From a virus, in the IMG/VR virus record IMGVR_UViG_3300009785_000064, positions 1-27,994 of that record: a stretch of 27,994 nucleotides of DNA, one strand, 5' to 3'. The notes beneath the pieces were generated by a model. That model saw only the letters and a list, made by a program, of their open reading frames with translations, was not told where the DNA came from and made no database searches. The position numbers and the translations under genes were made by a program. Positions 7,697 to 15,645 of this stretch are shown piece after piece (positions within the stretch are counted from its first letter, which is position 1; each line of letters starts with the position of its first letter).

Positions 7697-9646
7697 ATGA
7701 GTAAAAAGAAAAAAGAGTTTAAAAACAATATACGAGCGCTTAATTTAAGCCAGTATAGCCAGCCGTTAATAATCGAGCAAAAAAATAAAGATTATGTAGA
7801 ATACGGAGCCGATAATTTATATTTTGATTATTTAATTAATTCCTACCAAGCGAGCCCTACAGCTGTAGCTTGTATAACCGGTATTAGTCAAATGATTTAC
7901 GGTAGAGGCTTAGACGCTACAGACTCAAATAAGAAGCCTAACGAATACGCTCAAATGAAAAGTTTGTTTACAGACAAATGTACTAGAAAACTAGCTACAG
8001 ATTTAAAGCTTTTCGGAATGGCAGCTATACAAGTCGTTTATAGTAAAGACAGAACTAAAATATCTGAAGTCGAGCATTTTCCAGTCGAAACTTTAAGAGC
8101 CGAAAAATGTAATTACGATAGCGGTGAGATAGAGGCTTATTATTATTTTAATGACTGGGCAGATATAGGACCAGGCGAAGAGCCTCAAAGAATACCGGCT
8201 TTTGGATATTCAGACGAAGACATCGAAATACTATATATTAAGCCTTATAGACCAGGATATTTTTATTATAGTCCGGTCGACTATGTAGGCGCTTTAGACT
8301 ATCAAAATTTAGAATCTGAAATAGGAACTTTTCACATTAACAATGTTAGAAATGGTATGACGCCTGGATTACTTATGAATTTTAATTCAGGAATACCAGA
8401 TGAGGACCTACAAAACGACATAGAGCGTAAGATATTAAATAAATATACTGGGACGTCGAACGCTGGTAAAATAATTATAGCCTTTAATGACGATAAGGAC
8501 CAAGCCGCTACAATAGACGCCGTACAATTAAGCGACGCTCATAATCAATATGAATTTTTAAGTAGCGAGTCACAAAACAAAATTTTATGCGGTCATAGAA
8601 TTACAAGCCCTTTACTTTTTGGAATTAAAAATTCTGGTAACGGTTTTTCGAGTAATGCCGACGAACTCGAAGTAAGCTCTATCTTATTTGATAATACTGT
8701 TATAAGACCTTTTCAGGACCTTTTGCTAACAGCTTTTGACGAAATACTAGCGTTTAATGATATTAGCTTAAAACTATACTTTAAGAGCTCTCAGCCCTTA
8801 GCTTTCGTAGACTTAGAAAACGCTCAGTCAGGCGAAGAGATTGAAGAGCAAACCGGAATTAAAGAAAACGAAAAAAGTGAGCTTAAAATGATAGACGGCT
8901 ACCAAGCCTACGAATCAATTAAAGAAGCTGAAGACCAGGCTAACGTTTTGGGCTGTATGGGCTATCACGAACACCTAGACGAAAATAACAAAATGTGGTA
9001 TATGCCTTGCCAGCTACATACGGACCTAAGCAAAAAAGACGATAGACCGTCACTTACAGACGATTTAAAGGACGCAATACTAAAAGAGTACGCTTCACTA
9101 GGCGAAGACGAAGAGGCTATCTTAGAAGACTTTGAATTGATTGACAGCCGACCGGCTAATGATTATGACAAAGCTTTAAATGACAGTCTAAATTTTGCTA
9201 CTGAGTTAGCTTTTGTACCTAAAAGTACGCCTAATCAAAAATCTGAACAAGACACTAGTATTATTAAAGTACGCTATAGGTATTACGGTAGTAACAATCC
9301 TGAAAGAGAATTTTGTAGGGATATGTGGGCAGCTCAAAAAGTGTATAGAATGGAAGACTTAGACAAAGAGTCCGGAGCCAATTCAACGTTAAGTCCATCA
9401 GGATCAAGCACTTACAACTTATGGTTATACAAAGGCGGTGTTAATTGCAAACATTATTGGGAGCGTAGAACGTACTTAAGAAAAAATAATAAAAGAATTA
9501 CAGTAACAGAGGCTAGACGTAAAATAACAGCTTTAGACCCTAGCTTAAGAGACGAAGCGAGAATAGAAACAAACGTACCTGAAGTAGCTCAAGTCGCTGA
9601 GCCTCGGAATAACTGGTGGTCGTTAAAACCAGGATATAGAAGTTAA
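7697..9646 (+). CDS. portal protein with C-terminal Cys/His-rich extension
   Basis: The 649-aa protein has a portal-like N-terminal two thirds. It has an ACITGISQMIYGRG helix, a KLFGMAAIQVVYS segment, repeated aromatic-rich strands, an NGMTPGLLMNF loop, and a helix/loop region SPLLFGIKNSGNGFSSNADELE at about 305-325 that is typical of portals. The C-terminal third is a different domain: GYHEHLDENNKMWYMPC near 420-440 and, at about 535-595, PEREFCRDMWAAQKVYRMED followed by LWLYKGGVNCKHYW. The latter recalls the C-terminal domain of Mu gpF-like minor head proteins. A portal-minor head fusion is plausible. No separate minor head gene is seen elsewhere. Confidence 0.82.
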   Translation: MSKKKKEFKNNIRALNLSQYSQPLIIEQKNKDYVEYGADNLYFDYLINSYQASPTAVACITGISQMIYGRGLDATDSNKKPNEYAQMKSLFTDKCTRKLATDLKLFGMAAIQVVYSKDRTKISEVEHFPVETLRAEKCNYDSGEIEAYYYFNDWADIGPGEEPQRIPAFGYSDEDIEILYIKPYRPGYFYYSPVDYVGALDYQNLESEIGTFHINNVRNGMTPGLLMNFNSGIPDEDLQNDIERKILNKYTGTSNAGKIIIAFNDDKDQAATIDAVQLSDAHNQYEFLSSESQNKILCGHRITSPLLFGIKNSGNGFSSNADELEVSSILFDNTVIRPFQDLLLTAFDEILAFNDISLKLYFKSSQPLAFVDLENAQSGEEIEEQTGIKENEKSELKMIDGYQAYESIKEAEDQANVLGCMGYHEHLDENNKMWYMPCQLHTDLSKKDDRPSLTDDLKDAILKEYASLGEDEEAILEDFELIDSRPANDYDKALNDSLNFATELAFVPKSTPNQKSEQDTSIIKVRYRYYGSNNPEREFCRDMWAAQKVYRMEDLDKESGANSTLSPSGSSTYNLWLYKGGVNCKHYWERRTYLRKNNKRITVTEARRKITALDPSLRDEARIETNVPEVAQVAEPRNNWWSLKPGYRS

Positions 9647-9650
9647 AATT

Positions 9651-10175
9651 ATGGCAGAAACAGCACTATTTATAAATAGAACAGACTTAGTTAGAAATAC
9701 GATTATAGCCGGATCAGTAGATACCGACAAATTTATTATGTTTATTAAAATAGCTCAGGTTATGCACCTACAGAACTATATGGGTTCGGCGTTATATAAT
9801 GAAATTTCTAATAAAATACTAGCCAGCCAATCGGCTAACCCAGTACCGGTAGACGCTGACACTACAGAGCTACTAAACGAATATTTGCAGCCTATGCTCA
9901 TACATTTTAGTATGGTAGACTATTTGCCTTTTAGCTCCGTAGAGTTAAGAAACGGCGGTCTATATAAGCATACAGCCGAAAACGCAACTAGTCCTAGTAA
10001 AGACGAAGTAGACTTTTTAGTACAAAAACATAGAAATTTTGCAGAATTTTATACTAGACGATTTATTGATTATATGGCATTTAATGCAGCTAGTAAATTC
10101 CCTAAATACTGGCAAAATAGAAACGACGAAATGTACCCTGATATGAGCGCAACTTTCACCGGCTGGATATTATGA
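9651..10175 (+). CDS. head-tail connector (DUF6712-like)
   Basis: The 174-aa product starts four bases after the portal stop. It is helical, with DKFIMFIKIAQVMHLQNYMG at about 26-45, LYNEI, a central LLNEYLQPMLIHFSMVDYLP, GGLYKHTAENA, then FYTRRFIDYMAFNAASKFP and a terminal FTGWIL. This order of motifs is the one I associate with a Bacteroidota phage connector-like family (DUF6712). Such proteins sit under the portal and join head to tail. The stop overlaps the following small gene (ATGA). Confidence 0.78.
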   Translation: MAETALFINRTDLVRNTIIAGSVDTDKFIMFIKIAQVMHLQNYMGSALYNEISNKILASQSANPVPVDADTTELLNEYLQPMLIHFSMVDYLPFSSVELRNGGLYKHTAENATSPSKDEVDFLVQKHRNFAEFYTRRFIDYMAFNAASKFPKYWQNRNDEMYPDMSATFTGWIL

Positions 10176-10294
10176 AAAAAATAGAATATAAAATAAAACC
10201 TAAAAACTTTAATAAGTTAATCTCTTATTTAAAAAAAGACGAAAAACCTTTATTAACGGTAAATAAAATAAAAAATGGCAAATTTAACAAATAA
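10172..10294 (+). CDS. basic microprotein (40 aa)
   Basis: A 40-aa frame starts within the connector stop (ATGA overlap) and ends 20 bases inside the tail fibre gene. It is strongly basic (MKKIEYKIKPKNFNKL..., ending NKIKNGKFNK). No motif is recognised. The four-base coupling to the connector is the main reason to believe it. Confidence 0.5.
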   Translation: MKKIEYKIKPKNFNKLISYLKKDEKPLLTVNKIKNGKFNK

Positions 10295-12197
10295 ATTAAT
10301 TAGTGAAACTTATAAGTCTCTATTAAAAACTGGCGATAATTTACCTTTAAGCGGTTCACCTACATTATTAACAGACGGTGACGGTAACAGCTCAGGCTTA
10401 ACTATTGATACAGCCGGTAACTTTAAGGCAGCTGGAAAAGTTACGTTTGGTACTGGTTTAGAAGACGACGCAACCCAAATAAATATAACTAAATTTGTTA
10501 ATGCGTCTGACGGCATAGAAAATAACGACAACGATACCAGTCTACCAACTTCAGCAGCAGTTAAAAAATATGTAGATACAAACGTAACGGCTCAAGATTT
10601 AGATTTTGAAGGCGATAGCGGTACCGGTGTAGTAGATTTAGATAGTGAAGTTTTTCAGATACTAGGTAACGGCGGTTTAGTTACTGACGCAAATAACAAT
10701 AAGATAACTATAGACGGTAGCTCTTTAGAAAATGCTATAGTTACAAATACCGGTAATATAGCGACGAACGTCACAAACATAGCGACTAACGTAGCTGGAA
10801 TAGCTGGCAATGCCGCTGACATAGTAACAAACGAAGAGGCTATAAGCGAAAACGGTTCTGAAATAGCGTCAAATACGGTTAGTATAAATACTAACACCGG
10901 TAATATTACAACTAACACCGGAAACATAGCCGCCAATACAACTAATATAGCGACCAACGTTACAAATATAGCTAGTAATACTACAGCTATTACTAATAAT
11001 ACGTCAAATATTGCTACAAACGCAACTAACATAGCTACTAACGTAAGTAACATAGCTACTAACGTAGCTAACATAGGAACTAATACAACTAACATAGCGA
11101 CTAATACGGCTACAGGCGTAACAAACGCGGCTAATATAGCAACGAACGTAACTAACATTACGACCAATGCCACTAACATAGCTACTAATGCCGCTGCAAT
11201 AACTACTAATGAAACTAATATTGCGACAAACGCGACGAATATAACTAGTAATACTACGGCTATTACTACTAACGCTGCGGCTATTATTACTAATGCCGAC
11301 GATATAACAGACAACGTTAACGATATTGCACTAAATGCAATCGACATAGCTCTTCGCCTTAAATTAGCTGGTGGCACTATGAATGGCGATATTGAAATGC
11401 AGACTAACGCATTAAAATTAAACGGTTTTAGAATTATAAACACTGGTGCAACCGCTGTAGATTATGACGCAAGAATTGAGCTATTTGGAGTTTCGGCTTC
11501 TAAATTGACTATCGCTAATGCCAACGGTCAAATAGATACGAGTAGTAATAAATTTAATGTTAATGCTAACGAAACAGAAATTAACGGCGGCTTTGTAGGT
11601 ATAAATACAGCATCAGTTAATCCACAAGACCAACTTCACGTTAACGGAACTATAAGAGCCGCTTTGTCTGGGTCGTCAGGTACCGCTACCGGCTGGGCGT
11701 TTAAAGGTATAAACAATAACGGAAACGGAGTTTCTGGTTTATATTATGACAACAATTCTGCGAGAGTAATTTTAAAAAACAGCTCTAACGTTCAGACAGT
11801 AAAAATTTCAGCTGACACTACTGACAGTTATTTTAACGGCGGTAATTTTGGTATAGGAACTACTACTCCACAAAAGAAGTTTGAAGTACAAGGTACAGTT
11901 AGACTTAACACATTAGACATTTTTAGTAGCTTTAATAGTATGTTTTTAAGTAGTGGTTCTGGTACTACAATTTACTTTGGGGAGCCTATTGGTGGTAACG
12001 TTCAGAATATTTCAGCAAGTGGAACAATAAAATCTAGTACGAGTATTCAGTCTGGAAATAATACTTCAGCCGCTTCGGCTGTATTAGCCGGCTCACAAAG
12101 ATATTATGTAAGCGGTAATAATAGCTATTTAGATATGTGTATGCAAACTGGAGCCGCTACGTATGCCTGGGTTAATATTAAAACAAATAGCTGGTAA
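10275..12197 (+). CDS. tail fibre with heptad-repeat shaft
   Basis: The 640-aa protein has the plan of a trimeric phage fibre. The N-terminal part includes SLPTSAAVKKYVDTNV at about 89-104, a familiar fibre motif. From about residue 155 to 358 there is a long run of seven-residue units of the form NIATNVT. A LAGGTMNGDIEM motif follows at about 365. Two GIGTT-type units (GINTASVNPQDQLHVNG, then GIGTTTPQKKFEVQG) sit in the C-terminal part, which probably carries the receptor-binding head. No intramolecular chaperone domain is seen at the end. The seven-residue period with Ile/Val and Asn predicts a triple coiled coil. Confidence 0.88.
   Translation: MANLTNKLISETYKSLLKTGDNLPLSGSPTLLTDGDGNSSGLTIDTAGNFKAAGKVTFGTGLEDDATQINITKFVNASDGIENNDNDTSLPTSAAVKKYVDTNVTAQDLDFEGDSGTGVVDLDSEVFQILGNGGLVTDANNNKITIDGSSLENAIVTNTGNIATNVTNIATNVAGIAGNAADIVTNEEAISENGSEIASNTVSINTNTGNITTNTGNIAANTTNIATNVTNIASNTTAITNNTSNIATNATNIATNVSNIATNVANIGTNTTNIATNTATGVTNAANIATNVTNITTNATNIATNAAAITTNETNIATNATNITSNTTAITTNAAAIITNADDITDNVNDIALNAIDIALRLKLAGGTMNGDIEMQTNALKLNGFRIINTGATAVDYDARIELFGVSASKLTIANANGQIDTSSNKFNVNANETEINGGFVGINTASVNPQDQLHVNGTIRAALSGSSGTATGWAFKGINNNGNGVSGLYYDNNSARVILKNSSNVQTVKISADTTDSYFNGGNFGIGTTTPQKKFEVQGTVRLNTLDIFSSFNSMFLSSGSGTTIYFGEPIGGNVQNISASGTIKSSTSIQSGNNTSAASAVLAGSQRYYVSGNNSYLDMCMQTGAATYAWVNIKTNSW
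10738..11350 (+). repeat. degenerate 21-bp repeats encoding fibre heptads
   Basis: About 29 head-to-tail units of 21 bp, variants of ACTAACATAGCTACTAACGT, encode seven-residue repeats (NIATNVT and relatives). The DNA units differ at synonymous and Ala/Thr/Val positions. The repeats make a long open antisense frame at 10655-11443, which is a by-product. Copy number could change by slippage or recombination and alter fibre length. Confidence 0.85.
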
Positions 12198-12221
12198 TAT
12201 TATAAATAAAATAAAAAAATT

Positions 12222-12563
12222 ATGACAAATTACGAATGGAATTGTAAAACTGTAGAAGTTAGACCTTTAGAAGACGGTCAAACAGACGTAGTATATAACG
12301 TTAATTGGATAGTAATAGCTACGTCGGACGTATTAGACCCAGACGGAAAAGCTTATACCTCGAAAGTTTTAGGAGAACAAACAGTAACTTACAACCCAGA
12401 TAATCCGTTTATACCGTTTTCAGATTTAACTAACGAAATTGTAACAAATTGGACTCAGTCAGCTATGGGTAGTGAACAAGTTTCTAGTATAGAATCTTAC
12501 GCTGAATCTTTAATTAACGATTTAATTTCACCTACAAGCGTTACGTTAACAATAGAAAATTAA
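12222..12563 (+). CDS. fibre-associated protein, DUF7936-like (113 aa)
   Basis: The 113-aa product lies directly behind the tail fibre. Its sequence plan YEWNCKTVEVRP, DVVYNVNW, DNPFIPFSDLTNEIV, NWTQSAMGSEQVSSIE resembles a small phage family (DUF7936-like) often found near tail genes, and the next gene appears to be a diverged copy. No catalytic residues stand out. A fibre accessory or assembly role is inferred from position. Confidence 0.68.
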   Translation: MTNYEWNCKTVEVRPLEDGQTDVVYNVNWIVIATSDVLDPDGKAYTSKVLGEQTVTYNPDNPFIPFSDLTNEIVTNWTQSAMGSEQVSSIESYAESLINDLISPTSVTLTIEN

Positions 12564-12572
12564 TATTTTATA

Positions 12573-12917
12573 ATGACTAAACCAACTGAAGTTTATAAAG
12601 TTTTAGAATTGAATAGTATAGTAAAAACTGGTTTAATTACCGAAGCTACTATTCAGTATAAACTAATTTCTACATATTATAAAAAAGAAATTGCAACTGA
12701 AGAGGTGATTAATATAAAATTTAATAATACAAATTCAGATAGTTTTATAAATTTTGAAAACGTATTAGAGTCAGACGTTATAGAATGGTTTAAAAATATA
12801 GAAGGCGTTACGGCTCTAACTAATATGGAAAAGTATGTTTTAAGTGTGCATACTGAAGCTGTAAACGAAATTAAAAACAGAAAAGAAACCGGTGATTTTC
12901 CGGCGTCCTGGAATTAA
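12573..12917 (+). CDS. probable diverged paralogue of the 12222 gene (114 aa)
   Basis: This 114-aa protein follows nine bases after the previous stop. It shares length and the order of elements with its neighbour: beta-rich first half, then an acidic FENVLESDVIEWFKN segment corresponding to FSDLTNEIVTNW, and an MEKYVLSVHTEAV helix corresponding to IESYAESLI. Identity is low by eye, so paralogy is likely but unproven. It ends one base before the ATG of the small membrane protein. Confidence 0.65.
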   Translation: MTKPTEVYKVLELNSIVKTGLITEATIQYKLISTYYKKEIATEEVINIKFNNTNSDSFINFENVLESDVIEWFKNIEGVTALTNMEKYVLSVHTEAVNEIKNRKETGDFPASWN

Positions 12918-12918
12918 A

Positions 12919-13077
12919 ATGGAAATGCAAGATATAAAATTATTAGGAATGAACGCTACTAGCTTTGCTATGAGCTTTTCAAACATAGATACAACTTTAA
13001 AAATAATTCTTTTAGTTTTATCTATAGGCTACACTTTACAAAAGTGGTATTTAATGAATAAAAACAGAAAAAAATAA
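12919..13077 (+). CDS. small single-pass membrane protein (52 aa)
   Basis: The preferred start is ATG 12919, just after the previous stop; an upstream in-frame ATG at 12892 would overlap the neighbour. The product (MEMQDIKLLGMN...) has one hydrophobic segment, LKIILLVLSIGYTL at about 29-42, followed by QKWYLMNKNRKK, a basic tail. The N-terminus would face out and the basic tail in. Very similar small proteins are common near lysis or tail-end genes of flavobacterial phages. It could be a small holin, antiholin or spanin-like component, but no function is established. Confidence 0.7.
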   Translation: MEMQDIKLLGMNATSFAMSFSNIDTTLKIILLVLSIGYTLQKWYLMNKNRKK

Positions 13078-13086
13078 TTTAAAATT

Positions 13087-13554
13087 ATGGCAAATAGTAT
13101 CGGCTGGGGTCAAGTGTATTGTTATTCCGAATGGGGTGATGAAAGTAATAAATTAGCGGTTCCGGAGTTTCCTATATTTTGCTCTTTAAAAGACAGTAAT
13201 TGCGGTACAACTTACAACGATTCAGACGGCGCGGTTTTTCCTGAAAGACTTGTATATAATTTAGGTGCCGTCGGTCAAACTACTTTAGATTATGAAGCGT
13301 TCGGCATTCCGGATAAATGGGTTATAATACAAGACGGTGTAGAAATATTAAATACCGGTTATAGAGGTGACTTGTCCGAACAAGCTGATTTAAACGCGGC
13401 GTTAGCAGCTCTAGGTTTACCACCTGAAACGATTCAAGGACCGGCAGCTGGTAGCTCAAATTTTATAGTTAACAATTTAACACCTATTTACGTTTATATA
13501 TATGCACCAATGACCGGAACGGCGTTCCAAACGACAGTACAATGTTTACCTTAA
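13087..13554 (+). CDS. probable virion-associated beta-rich protein (155 aa)
   Basis: The 155-aa product lies between tail-fibre-associated and lysis genes. It has a hydrophobic beta-rich core, several Cys (YCYSEW, FCSLKDSNCG, QCLP at the end), and a segment YEAFGIPDKWVIIQDGVEILNTGYRG at about 75-100. The IPD-W/F-V...GV-TGYRG pattern recalls a small beta-sandwich domain in phage spikes and bacterial surface proteins, so receptor or glycan binding is possible. No signal peptide is present. Function is not established. Confidence 0.65.
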   Translation: MANSIGWGQVYCYSEWGDESNKLAVPEFPIFCSLKDSNCGTTYNDSDGAVFPERLVYNLGAVGQTTLDYEAFGIPDKWVIIQDGVEILNTGYRGDLSEQADLNAALAALGLPPETIQGPAAGSSNFIVNNLTPIYVYIYAPMTGTAFQTTVQCLP

Positions 13555-13565
13555 AAAAATATTAA

Positions 13566-13700
13566 ATGATTAAACACTTAAGAAAATTAGCAGACTGGCT
13601 AGAATGTAATAAAGCTAAAAGATATATACGTTGGAATGACTACCTAGAGTCTAAAAAAGTAGAGGTTATAAACTGTAAAAAATGCAAATGCGAAAAATAG
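13566..13700 (+). CDS. basic microprotein with C-terminal CxxCxC (44 aa)
   Basis: The 44-aa frame begins 11 bases after the previous stop and overlaps the amidase start by 19 bases. It starts MIKHLRKLADWLECNKAKRY and ends INCKKCKCEK. It fills the otherwise empty 127-base gap. The Cys cluster suggests possible metal binding. No family is recognised. Confidence 0.55.
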   Translation: MIKHLRKLADWLECNKAKRYIRWNDYLESKKVEVINCKKCKCEK

Positions 13701-14119
13701 AAAAGATTATAATACACTGTACGGCAACCGCTGAGGGCAAAGATTATAGCGTAGACACTATACGAAAATGGCATTTAAAAAGAGGCTGGAGAGACATAGG
13801 CTATCATTACTTAGTACAACTAGACGGAACCGTAAACGAAGGTAGACCGATAGAGCAAAGCGGCGCACATACTTTAAATCAAAATTTTAATTCTATAGGT
13901 ATAGCATACGTCGGCGGCGTAGAGTCTAAAAGAAAAAAAGGTAAGTGGATAGCTAAAGATACTAGGACCGAAGCTCAAAAAGAAAGTCTAGTCGATTTAC
14001 TTTGTCAGTTAAAAGACTCTTACGGCGGTATAGTATACGGTCATAATAATTTTAGTAGTAAAAGCTGTCCTTGTTTCGACGCCAAAAAAGAATACGAAAA
14101 TATATCGTTACGTTACTAA
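13682..14119 (+). CDS. N-acetylmuramoyl-L-alanine amidase, T7-lysozyme type (endolysin)
   Basis: The 145-aa product is an Amidase_2/PGRP-fold endolysin, which cuts the amide bond between N-acetylmuramic acid and L-alanine in peptidoglycan. Zinc ligands and catalytic residues match T7 lysozyme spacing: His12 in IIIHCTAT, Tyr41, His121 in YGHNNF, Lys127 and Cys129 in KSCPCFD. A further His63 lies in GAHTLN. T7 has His17, Tyr46, His122, Lys128 and Cys130, so the last three fall at the same spacing. It has no signal peptide and therefore depends on a holin. ATG 13688 is a possible alternative start. The next gene begins right at the stop. Confidence 0.93.
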   Translation: MQMRKIEKIIIHCTATAEGKDYSVDTIRKWHLKRGWRDIGYHYLVQLDGTVNEGRPIEQSGAHTLNQNFNSIGIAYVGGVESKRKKGKWIAKDTRTEAQKESLVDLLCQLKDSYGGIVYGHNNFSSKSCPCFDAKKEYENISLRY

Positions 14120-14263
14120 ATGGAAAATTCTGAGTTTAACATAATTATTTTATTCCCTAAGTCTTTTTTAATAGGTATTAGCTATTTAGAGCCTGAGCCT
14201 AAATTTGACTACGAAGAGGTTAATATTTTCTTAGGTATATTACAGATTCAAATACGTTATTAA
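14120..14263 (+). CDS. small lysis-cluster protein (47 aa)
   Basis: A 47-aa frame overlaps the final base of the amidase stop and its own stop shares a base with the holin start (TAATG). The protein is short and hydrophobic with charged patches: IIILFPKSFLIGISYLEPEPKFDYEEV, then NIFLGILQIQIRY. I remember short proteins with this SF-IG-Y...LGILQIQI pattern beside lysis genes of flavobacterial phages. It is tightly packed within the lysis module, so a role in lysis is the natural guess, but it is unproven. Confidence 0.68.
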   Translation: MENSEFNIIILFPKSFLIGISYLEPEPKFDYEEVNIFLGILQIQIRY

Positions 14264-14655
14264 TGAAAAAAATACTAGAGTTTTTAGGTAGTAATGTTTT
14301 TAAAGGCGTAAGCGATCTACTAGACGATTTAATAACTAACGACGAAGAGCGTTTAGAAGCTAAGCGTAAAATATTCGAGACGTTAAAGCAAAAAGAAAAC
14401 GAACTTCAGCAAATGCAAGCCGACGTTATTATAGCTGAGGCTAGGGGTAATTGGCTTCAAAGGTCCTGGCGTCCTATACTAATGCTAGCGTTTGGGTTTA
14501 TAGTCGTTTACTGTAAATTTATAGCTCCGTTGTTTAACCTACCAATTCCGGCTTTAGAAAATGAATTCTGGAATTTACTGCAAATAGGTATAGGCGGCTA
14601 CGTAGTCGGTCGTAGTGGCGAAAAGATAGCCAAGGTATACGCTAGTACCAAATAA
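14263..14655 (+). CDS. holin, 3-TM family (Holin_3TMs-like)
   Basis: The 130-aa product has a soluble charged N-terminal half (LDDLITNDEERLEAKRKIFE) followed by NWLQRSWRPILMLAFGFIVV at about 66-85. That NWLQRSWRP entry to a transmembrane segment is characteristic of the holin/GTA 3-TM superfamily. Further hydrophobic segments are KFIAPLFNLPIP and LLQIGIGGYVVGRSGEK. Holins open the inner membrane to release the amidase. It is the last gene of the lysis group and precedes an AT-rich region with terminator-like features. Confidence 0.85.
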   Translation: MKKILEFLGSNVFKGVSDLLDDLITNDEERLEAKRKIFETLKQKENELQQMQADVIIAEARGNWLQRSWRPILMLAFGFIVVYCKFIAPLFNLPIPALENEFWNLLQIGIGGYVVGRSGEKIAKVYASTK

Positions 14656-14689
14656 ACGCGTAAGGCTCGTAAAACGCTTCTAATTGCCT

Positions 14690-14787
14690 TATAATAGTAT
14701 ACTACTAGTATATTAGTATATATATATATATATTACTAGTATATATAATCTAGTATATAATAGTATAATACTAGTATATAATAGTAA
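14690..14787 (+). repeat. AT-rich iteron-like region, candidate origin
   Basis: This stretch is made of variants of CTAGTATATAATAGTATAATA. An exact 16-bp unit, CTAGTATATAATAGTA, occurs at 14750 and 14771 (21-bp period), and ACTAGTATAT occurs at 14704 and 14735, with a TATATATATA run between. Many elements are palindromic. It lies at the border between lysis and early genes, a typical place for a replication origin or regulatory switch region. No gene is present in 14656-14862. Confidence 0.6.
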
Positions 14788-14807
14788 AAAATATGTAACT
14801 TTTTTAT

Positions 14808-14837
14808 AACTGACAAATATTTAGCAGTTTTTTTTTT
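14808..14837 (+). terminator. possible terminator of the lysis unit
   Basis: AACTG (14808-14812) pairs with CAGTT (14825-14829) over a twelve-base loop, followed by ten T residues. The stem is only five pairs and the loop large, so strength is doubtful, but position after the holin and before early genes fits. Confidence 0.45.
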
Positions 14838-14862
14838 ATTATAATTTCAATACTTTTACTTT

Positions 14863-15087
14863 ATGGAACAACAAGATAAAATCTTAAAAATACTAGGCTA
14901 TAAAACCTGGTCCGATAATCGTAAGGTAGACGCTTTGCTAGAAATAGACGTTAATATGTATACAAATCTAGGAACCGACAGCAGTAAAACCGAGAGGTCT
15001 AACGTTGCTAAAGAGAGTAGGTTTATATATAGAGCTATAAAAAGTATTGACGAAACCCTAGGAAAACAATTACTTAGGACGCAATGA
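14863..15087 (+). CDS. small early protein upstream of NinG (74 aa)
   Basis: The 74-aa product is charged and helical (ILKILGYKTWSDNRKVDALLEIDVNMYTNLG). Its stop overlaps the next gene start (ATGA), so the two are coupled. I have seen similar short proteins next to NinG-like genes in flavobacterial phages, but no function is known. It is the first gene of the early direction, after the AT-rich region. Confidence 0.75.
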   Translation: MEQQDKILKILGYKTWSDNRKVDALLEIDVNMYTNLGTDSSKTERSNVAKESRFIYRAIKSIDETLGKQLLRTQ

Positions 15088-15494
15088 TTAAAAAGAAGCC
15101 TAAAAAACCAAGCCGAAAACTTTTAGTTAAAAAACTAGACACTATATTTAGTGAATACGTAAGACGTAAAGACGCTGACTTAAACGGTATAGTTAAATGC
15201 TACACTTGCGAAAAACGCGCTTACTGGAAGGGTCAAGGTATGCAAAACGGACATTTTATCTCTAGAGCTTCTAGGATCCTACGCTGGTCCGTAGACAACT
15301 GTAGACCTCAATGTTATGCTTGTAATTGTATGCGATACGGACAAAACTATATATTCGCTATGAATCTAAACGAAGAGTTTGGTTACGACATAGCGTCTGA
15401 GTTATTAATTAAATCTAGAGAGACAATAAAACAAGCCGATTTTGAGTTAATAGAATTATATGAAAAATATAAGTTATTAGTAGAAAAATTATAG
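15084..15494 (+). CDS. ninG: NinG/Rap-like recombination protein
   Basis: The 136-aa protein has the NinG zinc layout. CYTC (Cys39, Cys42) is followed by GQGMQNGHFISRA (His57), then RWSVDNCRPQCYACNC with Cys73, Cys77, Cys80 and Cys82. The NGHFISRA motif and Cys pairs match lambda NinG (Rap), an HNH-related protein that promotes recombination with phage or host resolution activity. The N-terminus is strongly basic (MIKKKPKKPSRK). It is coupled to the 14863 gene and followed by a terminator. Confidence 0.88.
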   Translation: MIKKKPKKPSRKLLVKKLDTIFSEYVRRKDADLNGIVKCYTCEKRAYWKGQGMQNGHFISRASRILRWSVDNCRPQCYACNCMRYGQNYIFAMNLNEEFGYDIASELLIKSRETIKQADFELIELYEKYKLLVEKL

Positions 15495-15536
15495 TATATT
15501 CGCTTAGTGATTATTTCATTATCGTAGTTTTAAATT

Positions 15537-15567
15537 AGGGACGTTGTTAGGAGCGTCTCTTTTTTTT
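15537..15567 (+). terminator. rho-independent terminator after ninG
   Basis: AGGGACG (15537-15543) pairs with CGTCTCT (15554-15560), seven pairs including one G-T, around a ten-base loop, and seven T residues follow. It closes the ninG unit and makes a separate promoter for the next genes necessary. Confidence 0.82.
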
Positions 15568-15645
15568 GTCTTATTTTAAAAAGTTTTTATTTTTTTATGC
15601 TAGTTATTAACAATAAATTTATATATTGCACAAAAACTAAACGAT

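Noticed and set aside
10655-11443. Long antisense open frame (262 codons)
   Set aside because: It is the reverse reading of the fibre repeats, very hydrophobic and low-complexity (Leu/Val/Ile/Ala), with no start context; all other genes are on the + strand.
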